DNA of 16,502 nt from JALYIM01 sp040003205 (GCA_040003205.1 JBDUDA010000037.1:1-16502), one strand, 5' to 3'; shown: positions 1 to 6,807, numbered from the stretch's first letter. The notes: generated by a model from the sequence alone, not told the origin. Translations and numbers: made by a program.

Positions 1-686
1 ACATCGGTGCCGACGCGCTTCGTCGAGTGCAGCGTGCGCGCGAGCTTTTGGAGAGTACTCCCGAAGCGCCGCCGAGCATTGAGCAAATCGCTTCTCAAGT
101 CGGCTGGAGCAGCGACCATTTGCGCCGCATGTTTCGCCAAGCGTTTCATTGTTCTCCGCAGCAAAAAGAAGCGGGTGAAATTTCGTTTATCATCTTCGAT
201 GCCTTCTGCCAAAATCTCACCGCCATACACTTTCGCTGCGTCTTTGCTCGCGATTCCGGCCGCATCATCCAGTTTGGCTTCGATCACGTATTTGACGCTG
301 CCCGCCGTGTCGTAAAACGGAGTCGGTTGGATTTTAGGATGGCTCGCGAAGAAATCCCGGCATTGATCCAACGCGACCGGATGAGAGAAGGCGCGTTTAA
401 TTTTATACATGGCAGTCCCGGGTCGAGCGATTAGGGTGTGAATGATTCGCAGGCTGAACTCACGCTGAATGAATACTTTGCGGGCCAGAAGAAGGTCAAA
501 ATGCTCGCTTACCGATCCAGCCAGCGAATTTTCTATTGGAATTACCGCCGCATTTACGGATCCGGACTCTAGTTTGTCGAAGACTTCAGCCGAGCGGGCA
601 CACGCGATGATCGTGCTGCCGGGGGCCATGCGCTTCGCAGCTTCGTGGCTGAACGACCCTGCCTCCCCTTGGATTGCCACTTTCAT
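1..686 (-). CDS. pheA: Prephenate dehydratase catalytic domain, ACT domain missing
   Basis: Converts prephenate to phenylpyruvate in cytoplasmic phenylalanine synthesis. From ATG at 686 the protein starts MKVAIQGEAGSFSHEAA and continues through AAVIPIENSLAGSV, IKRAFSHPVALDQC, FYDTAGSVKYV and the catalytic NFTRFF motif (T171-R172-F173), covering a complete dehydratase domain of about 178 residues. The regulatory ACT domain (about 90-100 residues, Phe feedback) that normally follows is absent. After about base 153 the frame stays open to the window edge but encodes antisense of an AraC gene (MKRLAKHAAQMVAAP...), not an ACT domain. The start overlaps the upstream acetyltransferase stop as ATGA, implying translational coupling. 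Catalytic residues are intact, so a truncated, possibly feedback-insensitive enzyme is conceivable. The alternative is a decayed gene or an assembly join. The identity of the domain is clear; the status of the gene is not. Confidence 0.85.
   Translation of the reverse strand, partial: MKVAIQGEAGSFSHEAAKRMAPGSTIIACARSAEVFDKLESGSVNAAVIPIENSLAGSVSEHFDLLLARKVFIQREFSLRIIHTLIARPGTAMYKIKRAFSHPVALDQCRDFFASHPKIQPTPFYDTAGSVKYVIEAKLDDAAGIASKDAAKVYGGEILAEGIEDDKRNFTRFFLLRRTMKRLAKHAAQMVAAPADLRSDLLNARRRFGSTLQKLARTLHSTKRVGTD
3..164 (+). pseudogene. AraC-family regulator, C-terminal HTH fragment (truncated at both ends)
   Basis: The frame is open from the window edge and reads as the second half of an AraC/XylS DNA-binding domain: a helix with LRRVQRARELLE, then IEQIASQVGWSSDHLRRMFRQAF and the family signature around FHCSPQQ (shown here in pieces of one continuous stretch). 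The regulator would bind DNA through two helix-turn-helix units; only the second is in view. Normally a YR-type residue pair and a short tail follow the SPQQ position. Here recognisable homology stops at about base 164, and the frame runs on to a stop at 432-434 purely as antisense of the prephenate dehydratase gene. The gene therefore has a foreign 3' end. The upstream part lies outside the window, so I cannot say what it senses. Confidence 0.7.
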
Positions 687-1207
687 ACCAGCAACTTAGA
701 CGCACGGGCATGGGAAAGCAAATTTTTCTCAAGCACGAAGGCATCCAGGCCGTTAGGGTAATAGTTTGGAGAGGTCTTAATAACTTCGTATTTTTGGCGT
801 TTATAGAACATGAGCGCAGCGACGTTGTCCACTGCGGTCTCCAACCTCACGAGCCGGCATTTGGCGGCAAACAGACGATCTTCAGCTGCCACCAGCAGCT
901 TCGATCCCACACCGAAGCGCCGTATTTCCGAATGCACATCGATGGTGATGATGTGTCCGATGTCTCGGCGGCCAGCTTCGGCGATGATGAAACCTGCAAT
1001 CTGGGCCATCCCGCTCAGTTGGTCTCCGTTTTCGGCAGAATCTTCTGTTGTTTTCAATTCGGCTAGAATCGTGAAAGTACCCCGTCGCGACATAAAAGTG
1101 GCCAATTCCAAGCGAGAATAGGAGATGGCGGGGGGAAAACACTCCTGATCCAGCGCCCACAAGGCCCCAAAATCTTCCAGTCTCGAGTCTCGAAGGAGGA
1201 ATTCCAC
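683..1207 (-). CDS. RimI-like GNAT N-acetyltransferase
   Basis: A 174-residue GNAT fold protein that would transfer acetyl from acetyl-CoA to an amine, probably a protein N-terminus as in RimI (ribosomal protein S18 alanine acetyltransferase). Visible signs are the N-terminal beta-alpha LRDSRLEDFGALWALDQECF, the strand IAGFIIAE, the acetyl-CoA pyrophosphate loop RRFGVGSKLL (RxxGxG/A type) near residues 96-105, and the C-terminal AALMFYKRQKYEVI with the tyrosine placed as in RimI. An acidic insert of about 10 residues (TTEDSAENGDQ) lies before the third strand. The start is GTG at 1207; GGGGAG lies directly against it, closer than ideal, and no other in-frame start precedes the upstream TAG. 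The stop overlaps the pheA start (ATGA). The substrate is unproven, and other GNAT roles are possible. Confidence 0.83.
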   Translation of the reverse strand: MEFLLRDSRLEDFGALWALDQECFPPAISYSRLELATFMSRRGTFTILAELKTTEDSAENGDQLSGMAQIAGFIIAEAGRRDIGHIITIDVHSEIRRFGVGSKLLVAAEDRLFAAKCRLVRLETAVDNVAALMFYKRQKYEVIKTSPNYYPNGLDAFVLEKNLLSHARASKLLV

Positions 1208-1338
1208 CTCCCCATTGTAGCCGTCCTGCTGCGGAAATTGCCTCTCGCAGGTCCCAAAACAGCCAGCCTAAAAATTTTTTGGCTCGGGCTATTGCTCAGC
1301 TTACAGCCTAAGTCGTAACATCCTCATCAGAGGGTTCC
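1208..1338. promoter_or_regulatory. Divergent promoter region with an A/T palindrome
   Basis: This 131-bp gap separates two divergent genes, so both promoters should lie here. At 1266-1283 the sequence GCCTAAAAATTTTTTGGC is a palindrome with one mismatch, flanked by further AGCC/GGCT complements. It sits where an operator could be and is not downstream of any gene, so a terminator role is unlikely. No convincing -35/-10 pair is obvious to me. Confidence 0.35.
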
Positions 1339-1989
1339 GTGGGACGGCTACTGTTGATCGACGTTGTTGGGGCAGCCTGCCTGGTGGGTCTCTGGTACCT
1401 GTGTTTCGCCCGCTATAACCGCCACCGAGGCGCTGCCGCCCTGCGCTGGGTTGAAGCTGCCTGCTCCAAGCGCGGTCGCGTCGTGGAAGCCCAATGGTTC
1501 GGCGCCTGCCGCCTTCAGGCTCACGTGAGCTTCGCCGCTCACTGGTTTGAGAACGCAAAAGTCACTGTTCGGCTGCTTCCCCGTCCGCTGCCTATCCACT
1601 GGCTGCTTTCGTTGGTCCGCAAGGAAAAAGAAACCATCACTTTTGAAGCTGATCTGGATGACGCTCCCAACTTCCATCTCGAAGTATTCCGCCACCGCTG
1701 GCTGACGCAAAAGAGCAATGCCGCCAGCAAATCGAGGGATTGGACAATCTCCCGTCCCGGCCCGGTTATTCTCACCACTCGCACAGAGTGGACACACGAA
1801 CTTACTCCGGTGGTGAATACGCTTATGACTTCGCGCGGTCATAGTTTGCTGACGGTGCGTTTCCGACCGGACTCTCCCCATATCGCCGCTACGCTTCCTC
1901 TTGAAGCTCTCTCCGATGAGCAGGCAGCCGCTGGATTTTTAGGCGTGCTGCGAGATTTAGCCGCCGGCGCTTCAACTTCGCGTCGGTAG
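1339..1989 (+). CDS. Hypothetical protein with one N-terminal membrane helix
   Basis: A 216-residue protein with no domain I can name. Residues 4-24 (LLLIDVVGAACLVGLWYLCF) form a single hydrophobic helix, followed by basic residues (ARYNRHRG), so it is probably anchored with most of the protein on the cytoplasmic side by the positive-inside rule. The rest is a mix of beta-rich stretches and basic/aromatic residues (VTVRLLPRPLPIHWLL; FHLEVFRHRWLTQK) ending in an Ala/Ser/Arg-rich tail. The start is GTG at 1339 with AGAGGG about 5 nt upstream. It stands alone, divergent from the rimI-like gene and followed by a repeat-filled gap. Good codon structure and length support a real gene. It resembles lineage-specific acidobacterial hypotheticals, but I cannot confirm that from sequence alone. 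Confidence 0.72.
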   Translation: MGRLLLIDVVGAACLVGLWYLCFARYNRHRGAAALRWVEAACSKRGRVVEAQWFGACRLQAHVSFAAHWFENAKVTVRLLPRPLPIHWLLSLVRKEKETITFEADLDDAPNFHLEVFRHRWLTQKSNAASKSRDWTISRPGPVILTTRTEWTHELTPVVNTLMTSRGHSLLTVRFRPDSPHIAATLPLEALSDEQAAAGFLGVLRDLAAGASTSRR

Positions 1990-2066
1990 GAATCAATCTT
2001 TTCTGTCTCTGCTTAATACACTGTCTTCCCAAATCGATTTCTGCGTCGAAGGGTCGCTCGGGGCAT

Positions 2067-2126
2067 AGGGATGTTTCGACGCCGTCGTCATTCGCTTCGC
2101 GAACGACTCTCTTGCTCAACATGACA
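2067..2126 (-). repeat. Intergenic palindromic element, AACAT/ATGTT-type
   Basis: Read on the minus strand it begins TGTCATGTTGAGC and ends GTCGAAACATCCCT, with an inner TTCGC/GCGAA hairpin. A second copy of the same layout is at 6836-6895. The arms ATGTT and AACAT at the two ends are complementary. Just upstream, 2038-2058 matches 20 of 21 bases of the 3' end of the element at 6747-6807, so the composite order seen at the 6.8-kb locus is partly preserved here. Confidence 0.75.
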
Positions 2127-2133
2127 ACGTCAG

Positions 2134-2196
2134 TGTCATCCTGAGCAAAGAAAGCCGGTTCGCTTGCGACCGGCTTTCTGCCGTCGAAGGATCCCT
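2134..2196 (+). repeat. Intergenic palindromic element, ATCCT/AGGAT-type
   Basis: Begins TGTCATCCTGAGC and ends GTCGAAGGATCCCT, with an inner 11-bp hairpin AGAAAGCCGGT (2149-2159) pairing with ACCGGCTTTCT (2169-2179). The terminal arms ATCCT and AGGAT also pair. The sister copy at 6747-6807 has a changed but still paired stem. Confidence 0.8.
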
Positions 2197-2225
2197 ACTA
2201 GTTCACATAGCCTGGGCGTAAGAAG

Positions 2226-2265
2226 GTTCGACCCTCTCGCGAATGACTTGCTCTTCAACATGACA
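2226..2265 (-). repeat. Decayed copy of the intergenic palindromic element
   Basis: Ends in CTTCAACATGACA on the plus strand, like the full elements ending CTCAACATGACA. It also keeps GTTCGACCCTCTCG-like sequence but has lost the AGGGATGTTTCGAC end. Confidence 0.5.
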
Positions 2266-2337
2266 TGCAGCCCATCTAACAGCAGTGACTTCATCAATGA
2301 AAATTTGGTACCAAGCCTGTGCTAGAGTCGCAACCTG

Positions 2338-3159
2338 ATGGATTCTGCCGCCATTGCAACCGAAATGCTGAGCCGCAAGTTTAGCGATGTGATGGCTGTA
2401 GAAGATGTCAATCTTCAAGTCGCCGCTGGTCAATTCTTTGGATTTCTGGGACCGAATGGCGCGGGAAAATCCACGACCATCAAAATGCTTACCGGATTGC
2501 TGGCGCCGACCTCCGGCAAAATCAAGATTCTTGGTCTCGATCTGGCAACTCATTTGACCGAGGTAAAGCGTCAAATCGGCGTGGTGCCGGAATCCATGGC
2601 GCTGTTGGGACGGCTTACCGGTCCGGAGTATTTGAATTTCGTGGGCAGGATGTATGGCCTGGATCGAGAGACGGCAGCGAAGCGCAGCGCTGAATTGCTC
2701 GACTTCATGCAAATCGCCGACCAACACAGGAAATTGATCACAGACTATTCCCATGGTATGCAGAAAAAGTTGGCCATGGCCGCCGCCGTCATTCACGGAC
2801 CCAAAGTGCTCTTTCTCGACGAACCATTTGAAGGAGTGGACGCCATCGCTGCCGGCACGTTGAAGAGCATGCTGCAACGTATGATTTCGCGCGGGGCCAC
2901 GATTTTTCTCACCACCCACGTGCTCGAAATTGTCGAAAGGTTGTGCAGCCACGTCGCCATCATCCATCACGGAAGGTTAGTTGCCCAAGGTTCGCTGGAG
3001 GAACTGCGCGCCGGAGTTGAATCCAAAGTAGCCGCTGCGAACGGGGACTCCATCCAGGCGAATTCATCTTCCAACGCCAAGCTCACCCTAGAGCAGATTT
3101 TCCTTCTTACGGTCGGCGGCTCTTCCAGTACTGAGCGAGAGCTGTCGTGGCTAAGTTGA
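2338..3159 (+). CDS. ABC transporter ATP-binding protein
   Basis: A 273-residue nucleotide-binding subunit of an ABC-2-type exporter; it hydrolyses ATP in the cytoplasm to power its membrane partner. It has Walker A GPNGAGKST (38-46), the Q-loop region around IGVVPES (80-86, with the usual glutamine apparently replaced), signature YSHGMQKK (137-144, a variant of LSGGQ common in this subfamily), Walker B VLFLDEP (157-163) and H-loop His194 in TTHV. The C-terminal 50 residues are Ser/Ala-rich and end in a TLEQIFL motif typical of CcmA/NatA-like ATPases. ATG at 2338 lacks a strong Shine-Dalgarno. The stop falls inside a 15-bp tandem repeat and overlaps the permease frame by 13 nt, so the two are cotranscribed. 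The substrate is unknown. Confidence 0.93.
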   Translation: MDSAAIATEMLSRKFSDVMAVEDVNLQVAAGQFFGFLGPNGAGKSTTIKMLTGLLAPTSGKIKILGLDLATHLTEVKRQIGVVPESMALLGRLTGPEYLNFVGRMYGLDRETAAKRSAELLDFMQIADQHRKLITDYSHGMQKKLAMAAAVIHGPKVLFLDEPFEGVDAIAAGTLKSMLQRMISRGATIFLTTHVLEIVERLCSHVAIIHHGRLVAQGSLEELRAGVESKVAAANGDSIQANSSSNAKLTLEQIFLLTVGGSSSTERELSWLS

Positions 3160-4865
3160 AGATGGCTGGGTTAAAGACGGCTGAGTTGAAGACTGCTGAA
3201 TTGAAAGATTCCGAGCTGGGCATTTCGGCCAGCCCTCTTAGTCCCCTTACCGCAATCGTTGTAGTGCGTTGGCAAATTATGGCGAACTCTCTGCGAAGCA
3301 CTTGCGGACGAGTGGATTTATTCGCCCGGATAACGATGTGGGTTGCATTTACAGCGGCGGGGATCGGGGGTGCGTATGGCCTCGGACAGCAGGCAGGCAG
3401 ATTCATCTCTCAAGGCCGAGCGGAGTTTATTTCAATCTTGCTGTGGCCGATTTTCGTTTTCTGGCAACTGTTTCCCCTGCTGACGACGGCGTTTTCTGAA
3501 AACCTGGAATCTTCCAGCCTGCTTAGATTTCCCATCAGCTATCGGACGTATTTTTTCGTGCGAGTCGTTTCGGGGTCGCTCGACGCTGCCAATGCGCTCG
3601 GAGTGCTATGGCTCCTTGGGATTGCCATCGGTATCACGTCCGTCAACAAAGAGCTATTGCCCTGGTCTTCAGTGGCGTTGCTTGCCTTCGCAACGACTAA
3701 CATTTTGCTCGCGCGCGTGCTGTTCGTTTGGTTGGAGCACTGGCTAGCCCGGCGCAGAACACGAGAGCTGATGGCGATTTTATTTTTTCTTTTGATTATT
3801 TCCGCGCAGTTAGTTGGCCCGCTGATGACCGGAGCGCTATCCGCTCGCATGAGCGCGGACTCGAAGCCGCACACAACGCCAATCTCGCGGGGGCTAGGCG
3901 CCGCGCAACGACTCCTGCCGCCTCGTCTGGCCGCCGCCACCATTGCGGAATCCGCAAGGAAAAATCCTAGAGCCCGCACGGAAGTCTTTCTACTGCTGCT
4001 CTCGTATGGGGCGATTTTCTTATTGCTTCTCCACCTGCGACTGCGCGCCCAGTACCGGGGAGAATACCTCGGCGAAGCATCGTCGCCTTCGGATGTGGCG
4101 AAAACTCGCATGCGCTACGCTGGGTGGGATGTGCCCGGGGTCTCAGCTGCCACCGCCGCCGTCCTGGAGAAAGAATTTCGCTATCTGTCACGCAGCGGAC
4201 CGGCGCTGTTGACCTTTGTGACGCCGGTGTTCATGCTTCTTGTTTTTCGTAGCTCTGGCAGGGGCTTTTTTTTGAGTGACTCTCCGCAATACGCGTTCCC
4301 TTTCGCGGCAGCCTACTCGCTGTTGTTATTGGCGAATCTGATTTACAACGTGTTTGGAGCCGATGGCGCGGGCGTTGTCCTTTTCTTCACTTCGCCGGCT
4401 TCGTTCCGGCAAGTTGTTGCCGCGAAAAATATCGGCCACGCCGCCCTGCTGACTGCGGATTTTGCAATGGCTGGGATAGCTGCGGCACTTCTATTCTCGA
4501 TCCCTCCAATGAGCATAGTGGCCGGAACCCTGGCCTGGATTCTGTTTGCAGTGCCCATAAATCTTGCTTTGGGCAATGTGATTTCAATCCTCTCGCCTAA
4601 AAAACTGGACTGGGGAACTTTCGGACGGCAGCGCGCTTCACGCATCGCAATTCTTACCAGCTTCGCCGTACAGATCTTTACGGTAGGCATCGGCGCGGGA
4701 GTATGGTTGACTTCCGGGCGCATGGGAAGTGTGTGGTTTGCGACGCTTATTTTCCTGGCGCTCGCCATGGTCTCGGTTGCGGGCTACAAGTTTGTACTAA
4801 ATCGGATTGATTCGCTTGCTCAGAAACACGAGGAGGCTCTGATTTTCGAGCTTGCTAAGTCCTAA
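3147..4865 (+). CDS. ABC-2-type exporter permease, about 12 membrane segments
   Basis: A 572-residue hydrophobic protein, the membrane partner of the preceding ATPase. I count about 12 segments, e.g. ITMWVAFTAAGIGGAYGL, ISILLWPIFVFWQLFPLL, MAILFFLLIISAQLVGPL, VFLLLLSYGAIFLLLLHL, YAFPFAAAYSLLLLANLIY, AGTLAWILFAVPINLALG and IAILTSFAVQIFTVGIGAG. A soluble stretch (about 240-310) lies between the two halves. The likely ancestral N-terminus is near residue 35 (LTAIVVVRWQIMANSLR). The first ~34 residues, from GTG at 3147, are encoded largely by a 15-bp tandem repeat (AGLKT-AELKT-AELKD) and look like a recent extension. No in-frame ATG lies between the repeat and that motif. The true start could be later. 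It ends 7 nt before the response regulator stop on the other strand. Confidence 0.88.
   Translation: MAKLKMAGLKTAELKTAELKDSELGISASPLSPLTAIVVVRWQIMANSLRSTCGRVDLFARITMWVAFTAAGIGGAYGLGQQAGRFISQGRAEFISILLWPIFVFWQLFPLLTTAFSENLESSSLLRFPISYRTYFFVRVVSGSLDAANALGVLWLLGIAIGITSVNKELLPWSSVALLAFATTNILLARVLFVWLEHWLARRRTRELMAILFFLLIISAQLVGPLMTGALSARMSADSKPHTTPISRGLGAAQRLLPPRLAAATIAESARKNPRARTEVFLLLLSYGAIFLLLLHLRLRAQYRGEYLGEASSPSDVAKTRMRYAGWDVPGVSAATAAVLEKEFRYLSRSGPALLTFVTPVFMLLVFRSSGRGFFLSDSPQYAFPFAAAYSLLLLANLIYNVFGADGAGVVLFFTSPASFRQVVAAKNIGHAALLTADFAMAGIAAALLFSIPPMSIVAGTLAWILFAVPINLALGNVISILSPKKLDWGTFGRQRASRIAILTSFAVQIFTVGIGAGVWLTSGRMGSVWFATLIFLALAMVSVAGYKFVLNRIDSLAQKHEEALIFELAKS
3148..3207 (+). repeat. Four-unit 15-bp tandem repeat at the ABC gene junction
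   Basis: Four units of consensus YGGCTRRGTTGAAGA start at 3148, 3163, 3178 and 3193. The ATPase stop codon (3157-3159) is inside unit 1, and the permease start is one base before it. Being a multiple of three, the repeat encodes pentapeptides in the permease frame. Confidence 0.85.
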
Positions 4866-4872
4866 GCATGCA

Positions 4873-5649
4873 TCACTTTGCTTCCGACTTCAGGAGAAAG
4901 CGGTATCCAACTCCCCGCACTGTGAGCAAATGCCGGGGCTGCGAGGGATCATCTTCAATATAACGGCGCAAGCGGACCACGAAGTTGTCGATCGCGCGCG
5001 TGTCGGTATCTTCATGCAATCCCCACACTTCTTCCAGAATTGATTTCCGGGAAACAATGCGTCCGCTGTTTCGTATGAGGTGCCGCAACAATTCGGCTTC
5101 CATCAGCGTGAGTTGGATTGTGTTCCCGTTGGCGCGGAGTTCCTGCTTTCCGAAATCAATGGTGCGTCCGTCGAAGGAAACGATCTCGTACTCCGTGACT
5201 TCTTCCGCCCTTTCATTCCTGGTGACGTCTGGGTTGGAAGGCGCGGAAGAGGCGCCGCTTCGCATCCACTCACGACGCCGTAGCAGACCTTGCAATCGAG
5301 CCAGCAGGATTGGCAGTTCGAAGGGCTTCGGCAAATAATCGTCGGCCCCGGAAGCAAACCCCTTAAGCACATCTTCAGGCCGTCCGCGCGCCGTCAGCAT
5401 CAGGACGGGAATGAAATTTTTTGCCGCCCGCAGCTCGGAGGCGACCGCGAAGCCATCTTTGCCCGGGAGCATTACATCGAGGACCATGGCGTCGAACGAA
5501 CCGCGAATATCGTTTTCGCCCGGCAGCAGCAATTGCAAGGCGCTCTCACCGTCACCGACCACTTCCACCATGTGTCCTTCGGCTTCAAGATTGAAGCGCA
5601 GGCCATTTGCCAGATGAGCTTCGTCCTCCACTATCAAGACACGGCTCAT
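4873..5649 (-). CDS. OmpR/PhoB-family response regulator
   Basis: A 258-residue two-component regulator. The receiver domain (1-~120) has the acidic pair E8-D9, phospho-acceptor D58 in VLDVMLPG, T86 and K108 in the LPKPF motif. A Ser/Glu-rich linker (about 130-155) leads to a winged-helix DNA-binding domain with LTLMEAELLRHLIRNSGRIV, the recognition-helix stretch TRAIDNFVVRLRRYIE and the terminal wing TVRGVGYRFLL. It should bind direct repeats of about 11-bp period as a dimer. The start ATG at 5649 overlaps the kinase stop (ATGA), so kinase comes first and regulator second, coupled. Targets are not shown by the sequence; candidates are the desaturase promoter and the facing ABC operon. Confidence 0.95.
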   Translation of the reverse strand: MSRVLIVEDEAHLANGLRFNLEAEGHMVEVVGDGESALQLLLPGENDIRGSFDAMVLDVMLPGKDGFAVASELRAAKNFIPVLMLTARGRPEDVLKGFASGADDYLPKPFELPILLARLQGLLRRREWMRSGASSAPSNPDVTRNERAEEVTEYEIVSFDGRTIDFGKQELRANGNTIQLTLMEAELLRHLIRNSGRIVSRKSILEEVWGLHEDTDTRAIDNFVVRLRRYIEDDPSQPRHLLTVRGVGYRFLLKSEAK

Positions 5650-6554
5650 GTGTAACTCCGGGGAAGCCGGATTATTACAGTCGTTCCAAGGCCGTCTCCA
5701 CCGCTTTCAGCGAAAACTTTGCCCCCATGTTTAGACACGATGGAACGAACGATAAATAACCCGAGACCGGTACCCTTCACATGGGAGAGCGAGCGATTGC
5801 GCACGCGATAGAAGCGCTTAAAAATTCGTTTCAGTTCCGGCGCGGGAATTCCTACGCCATGATCTTGAACGGTCAGCTGCACGCGATCGGGATCCGGCGA
5901 TTCGAGTCGCACGATCACATTCACTTTTTCTCCCGAATATTTCACGGCATTATCCAGGAGATTCGAGACCGCGGTCCGCAGTTCGTCGGAATCTCCGTTC
6001 ACGATTAAGTCAGCGCCGTTATGAACTTTGGCCGGCGATTTGTAGCGAATCAAGTCGGAGCCCACATGATGGCTTGATCTAGCCAACTGCACACATTGTT
6101 CCACCAACTGGCTGAAATCTACTGGCGCAAAATGGAATTTCTTTGCGGTAGCTTGCCCGGCCTTGAGCACCTGCTCGACAGTTCCCAGCAAGCGGTCGGT
6201 GTCGTCGAGCATGAGTCCGTAAAATTCACGGCGCTGAGCCTCTTCGACATCACGGCTCTGAAGCGTCTGGAGATAAAGCCGGATGGAGGCAATAGGCGTC
6301 TTTAGCTCATGGGTGACCGCATTGATAAAGGTGTCGTGTTGTTCGTTGCGGCGGATCTCGCGGACCAAAAAAATAGTATTCAGAATCAGCCCTGCCGTTA
6401 TGGCTCCGAAGAAAATTATTCCGAGGACGACGCGAATTCCCTCACGCCAGTTGAGTATGATCCATCCAAAACCAACCGCCACCGCCAAGCCCGCCAGCAA
6501 AACGCCCACAGACAGAAACGTGATGATAGCTTTGCGGCGGCTGGTGATGCGCAT
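5646..6554 (-). CDS. Sensor histidine kinase with two membrane helices and no sensor loop
   Basis: A 302-residue HisKA/HATPase_c kinase, partner of the coupled downstream regulator. Two helices (about 10-33 and 43-65) are joined by only about nine residues (LNWREGIRV), so there is no periplasmic sensor domain, HAMP or PAS. Phospho-acceptor His82 lies in VTHELKTPIAS. The ATP-binding lid has N-box LLDNAVKYSG (N202), G1 DHGVGIP (231-237), F-box IFKRFYR (244-250) and G2 GTGLGLF (261-267), all complete. It probably senses something in the membrane itself or is driven by a protein partner, as in intramembrane-sensing kinases. ATG at 6554 lacks a Shine-Dalgarno but has TAGAAT 6 nt upstream, suggesting a leaderless mRNA. 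Confidence 0.94.
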   Translation of the reverse strand: MRITSRRKAIITFLSVGVLLAGLAVAVGFGWIILNWREGIRVVLGIIFFGAITAGLILNTIFLVREIRRNEQHDTFINAVTHELKTPIASIRLYLQTLQSRDVEEAQRREFYGLMLDDTDRLLGTVEQVLKAGQATAKKFHFAPVDFSQLVEQCVQLARSSHHVGSDLIRYKSPAKVHNGADLIVNGDSDELRTAVSNLLDNAVKYSGEKVNVIVRLESPDPDRVQLTVQDHGVGIPAPELKRIFKRFYRVRNRSLSHVKGTGLGLFIVRSIVSKHGGKVFAESGGDGLGTTVIIRLPRSYT

Positions 6555-6560
6555 GGAGAG

Positions 6561-6566
6561 ATTCTA
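6561..6566 (-). promoter_or_regulatory. -10 box (TAGAAT) directly before the kinase start
   Basis: TAGAAT is followed by six bases and the kinase ATG, so transcription would start at or next to the start codon. A pyrimidine-rich stretch precedes it, without a clear TTGACA. Confidence 0.45.
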
Positions 6567-6661
6567 GCGCGGGAAGGAGAAAAAAGAAGAAACTGGAACA
6601 AAGCAAAAAAAATGGGACAAAGAGAATTCAAATAATGGCGGCCTGAGCTAAAAAAAGCCCG

Positions 6662-6745
6662 GAGCCCAAAACGTGATGTCATCCTGAGCCCAAAACGTAA
6701 GATCCCCCTAAACCCAACCCCACGGTCATCCTCAGCCCCAACCTC
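6662..6745 (+). repeat. Degenerate tandem starts of the palindromic element
   Basis: GAGCCCAAAACGT occurs at 6662-6674 and 6686-6698 (24-bp period), interleaved with TCATCCTGAGCC at 6679 and TCATCCTCAGCC at 6726. These look like stuttered copies of the TGTCATCCTGAGC end of the element that starts at 6747. Confidence 0.55.
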
Positions 6746-6746
6746 A

Positions 6747-6807
6747 TGTCATCCTGAGCAAAGAAAGCCGATTCGCTTGGCGAATCGGCTTTCTGCGTCG
6801 AAGGATC
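6747..6807 (+). repeat. Intergenic palindromic element, ATCCT/AGGAT-type, perfect hairpin
   Basis: Begins TGTCATCCTGAGC and ends GTCGAAGGATC. The inner stem AGAAAGCCGATTCGC (6762-6776) pairs perfectly over 15 bp with 6780-6794 around a TTG loop. Compared with the 2134-2196 copy, a G in the 5' arm and a C in the 3' arm are both changed (to A and T), which keeps the pair. Confidence 0.82.

Larger units (their letters stand above)
1990..2337. other. Intergenic region filled with palindromic repeats
   Basis: There is no gene in this 348-bp gap. It holds a fragment of one repeat (2038-2058), two full-length elements in opposite orientation (2067-2126 and 2134-2196) and a decayed third (2226-2265), described separately. 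The last 70 bp before the ABC ATPase should contain its promoter. TAGAGT at 2323-2328 is a possible -10 box, but no clear -35 accompanies it. Confidence 0.6.

Noticed and set aside
165..434. Continuation of the AraC frame (KEAGEISFIIFDAF...) as a novel C-terminal domain
   Set aside because: It is exactly antisense to a well-conserved prephenate dehydratase domain, so the sequence is constrained by the other strand.
2203..2970. 255-residue minus-strand frame
   Set aside because: Antisense of the ABC ATPase; histidine- and glutamine-rich with no domain, typical of a shadow frame.
3539..4111. 190-residue minus-strand frame inside the permease
   Set aside because: Serine/arginine-rich shadow of a hydrophobic coding strand, with no ribosome site.
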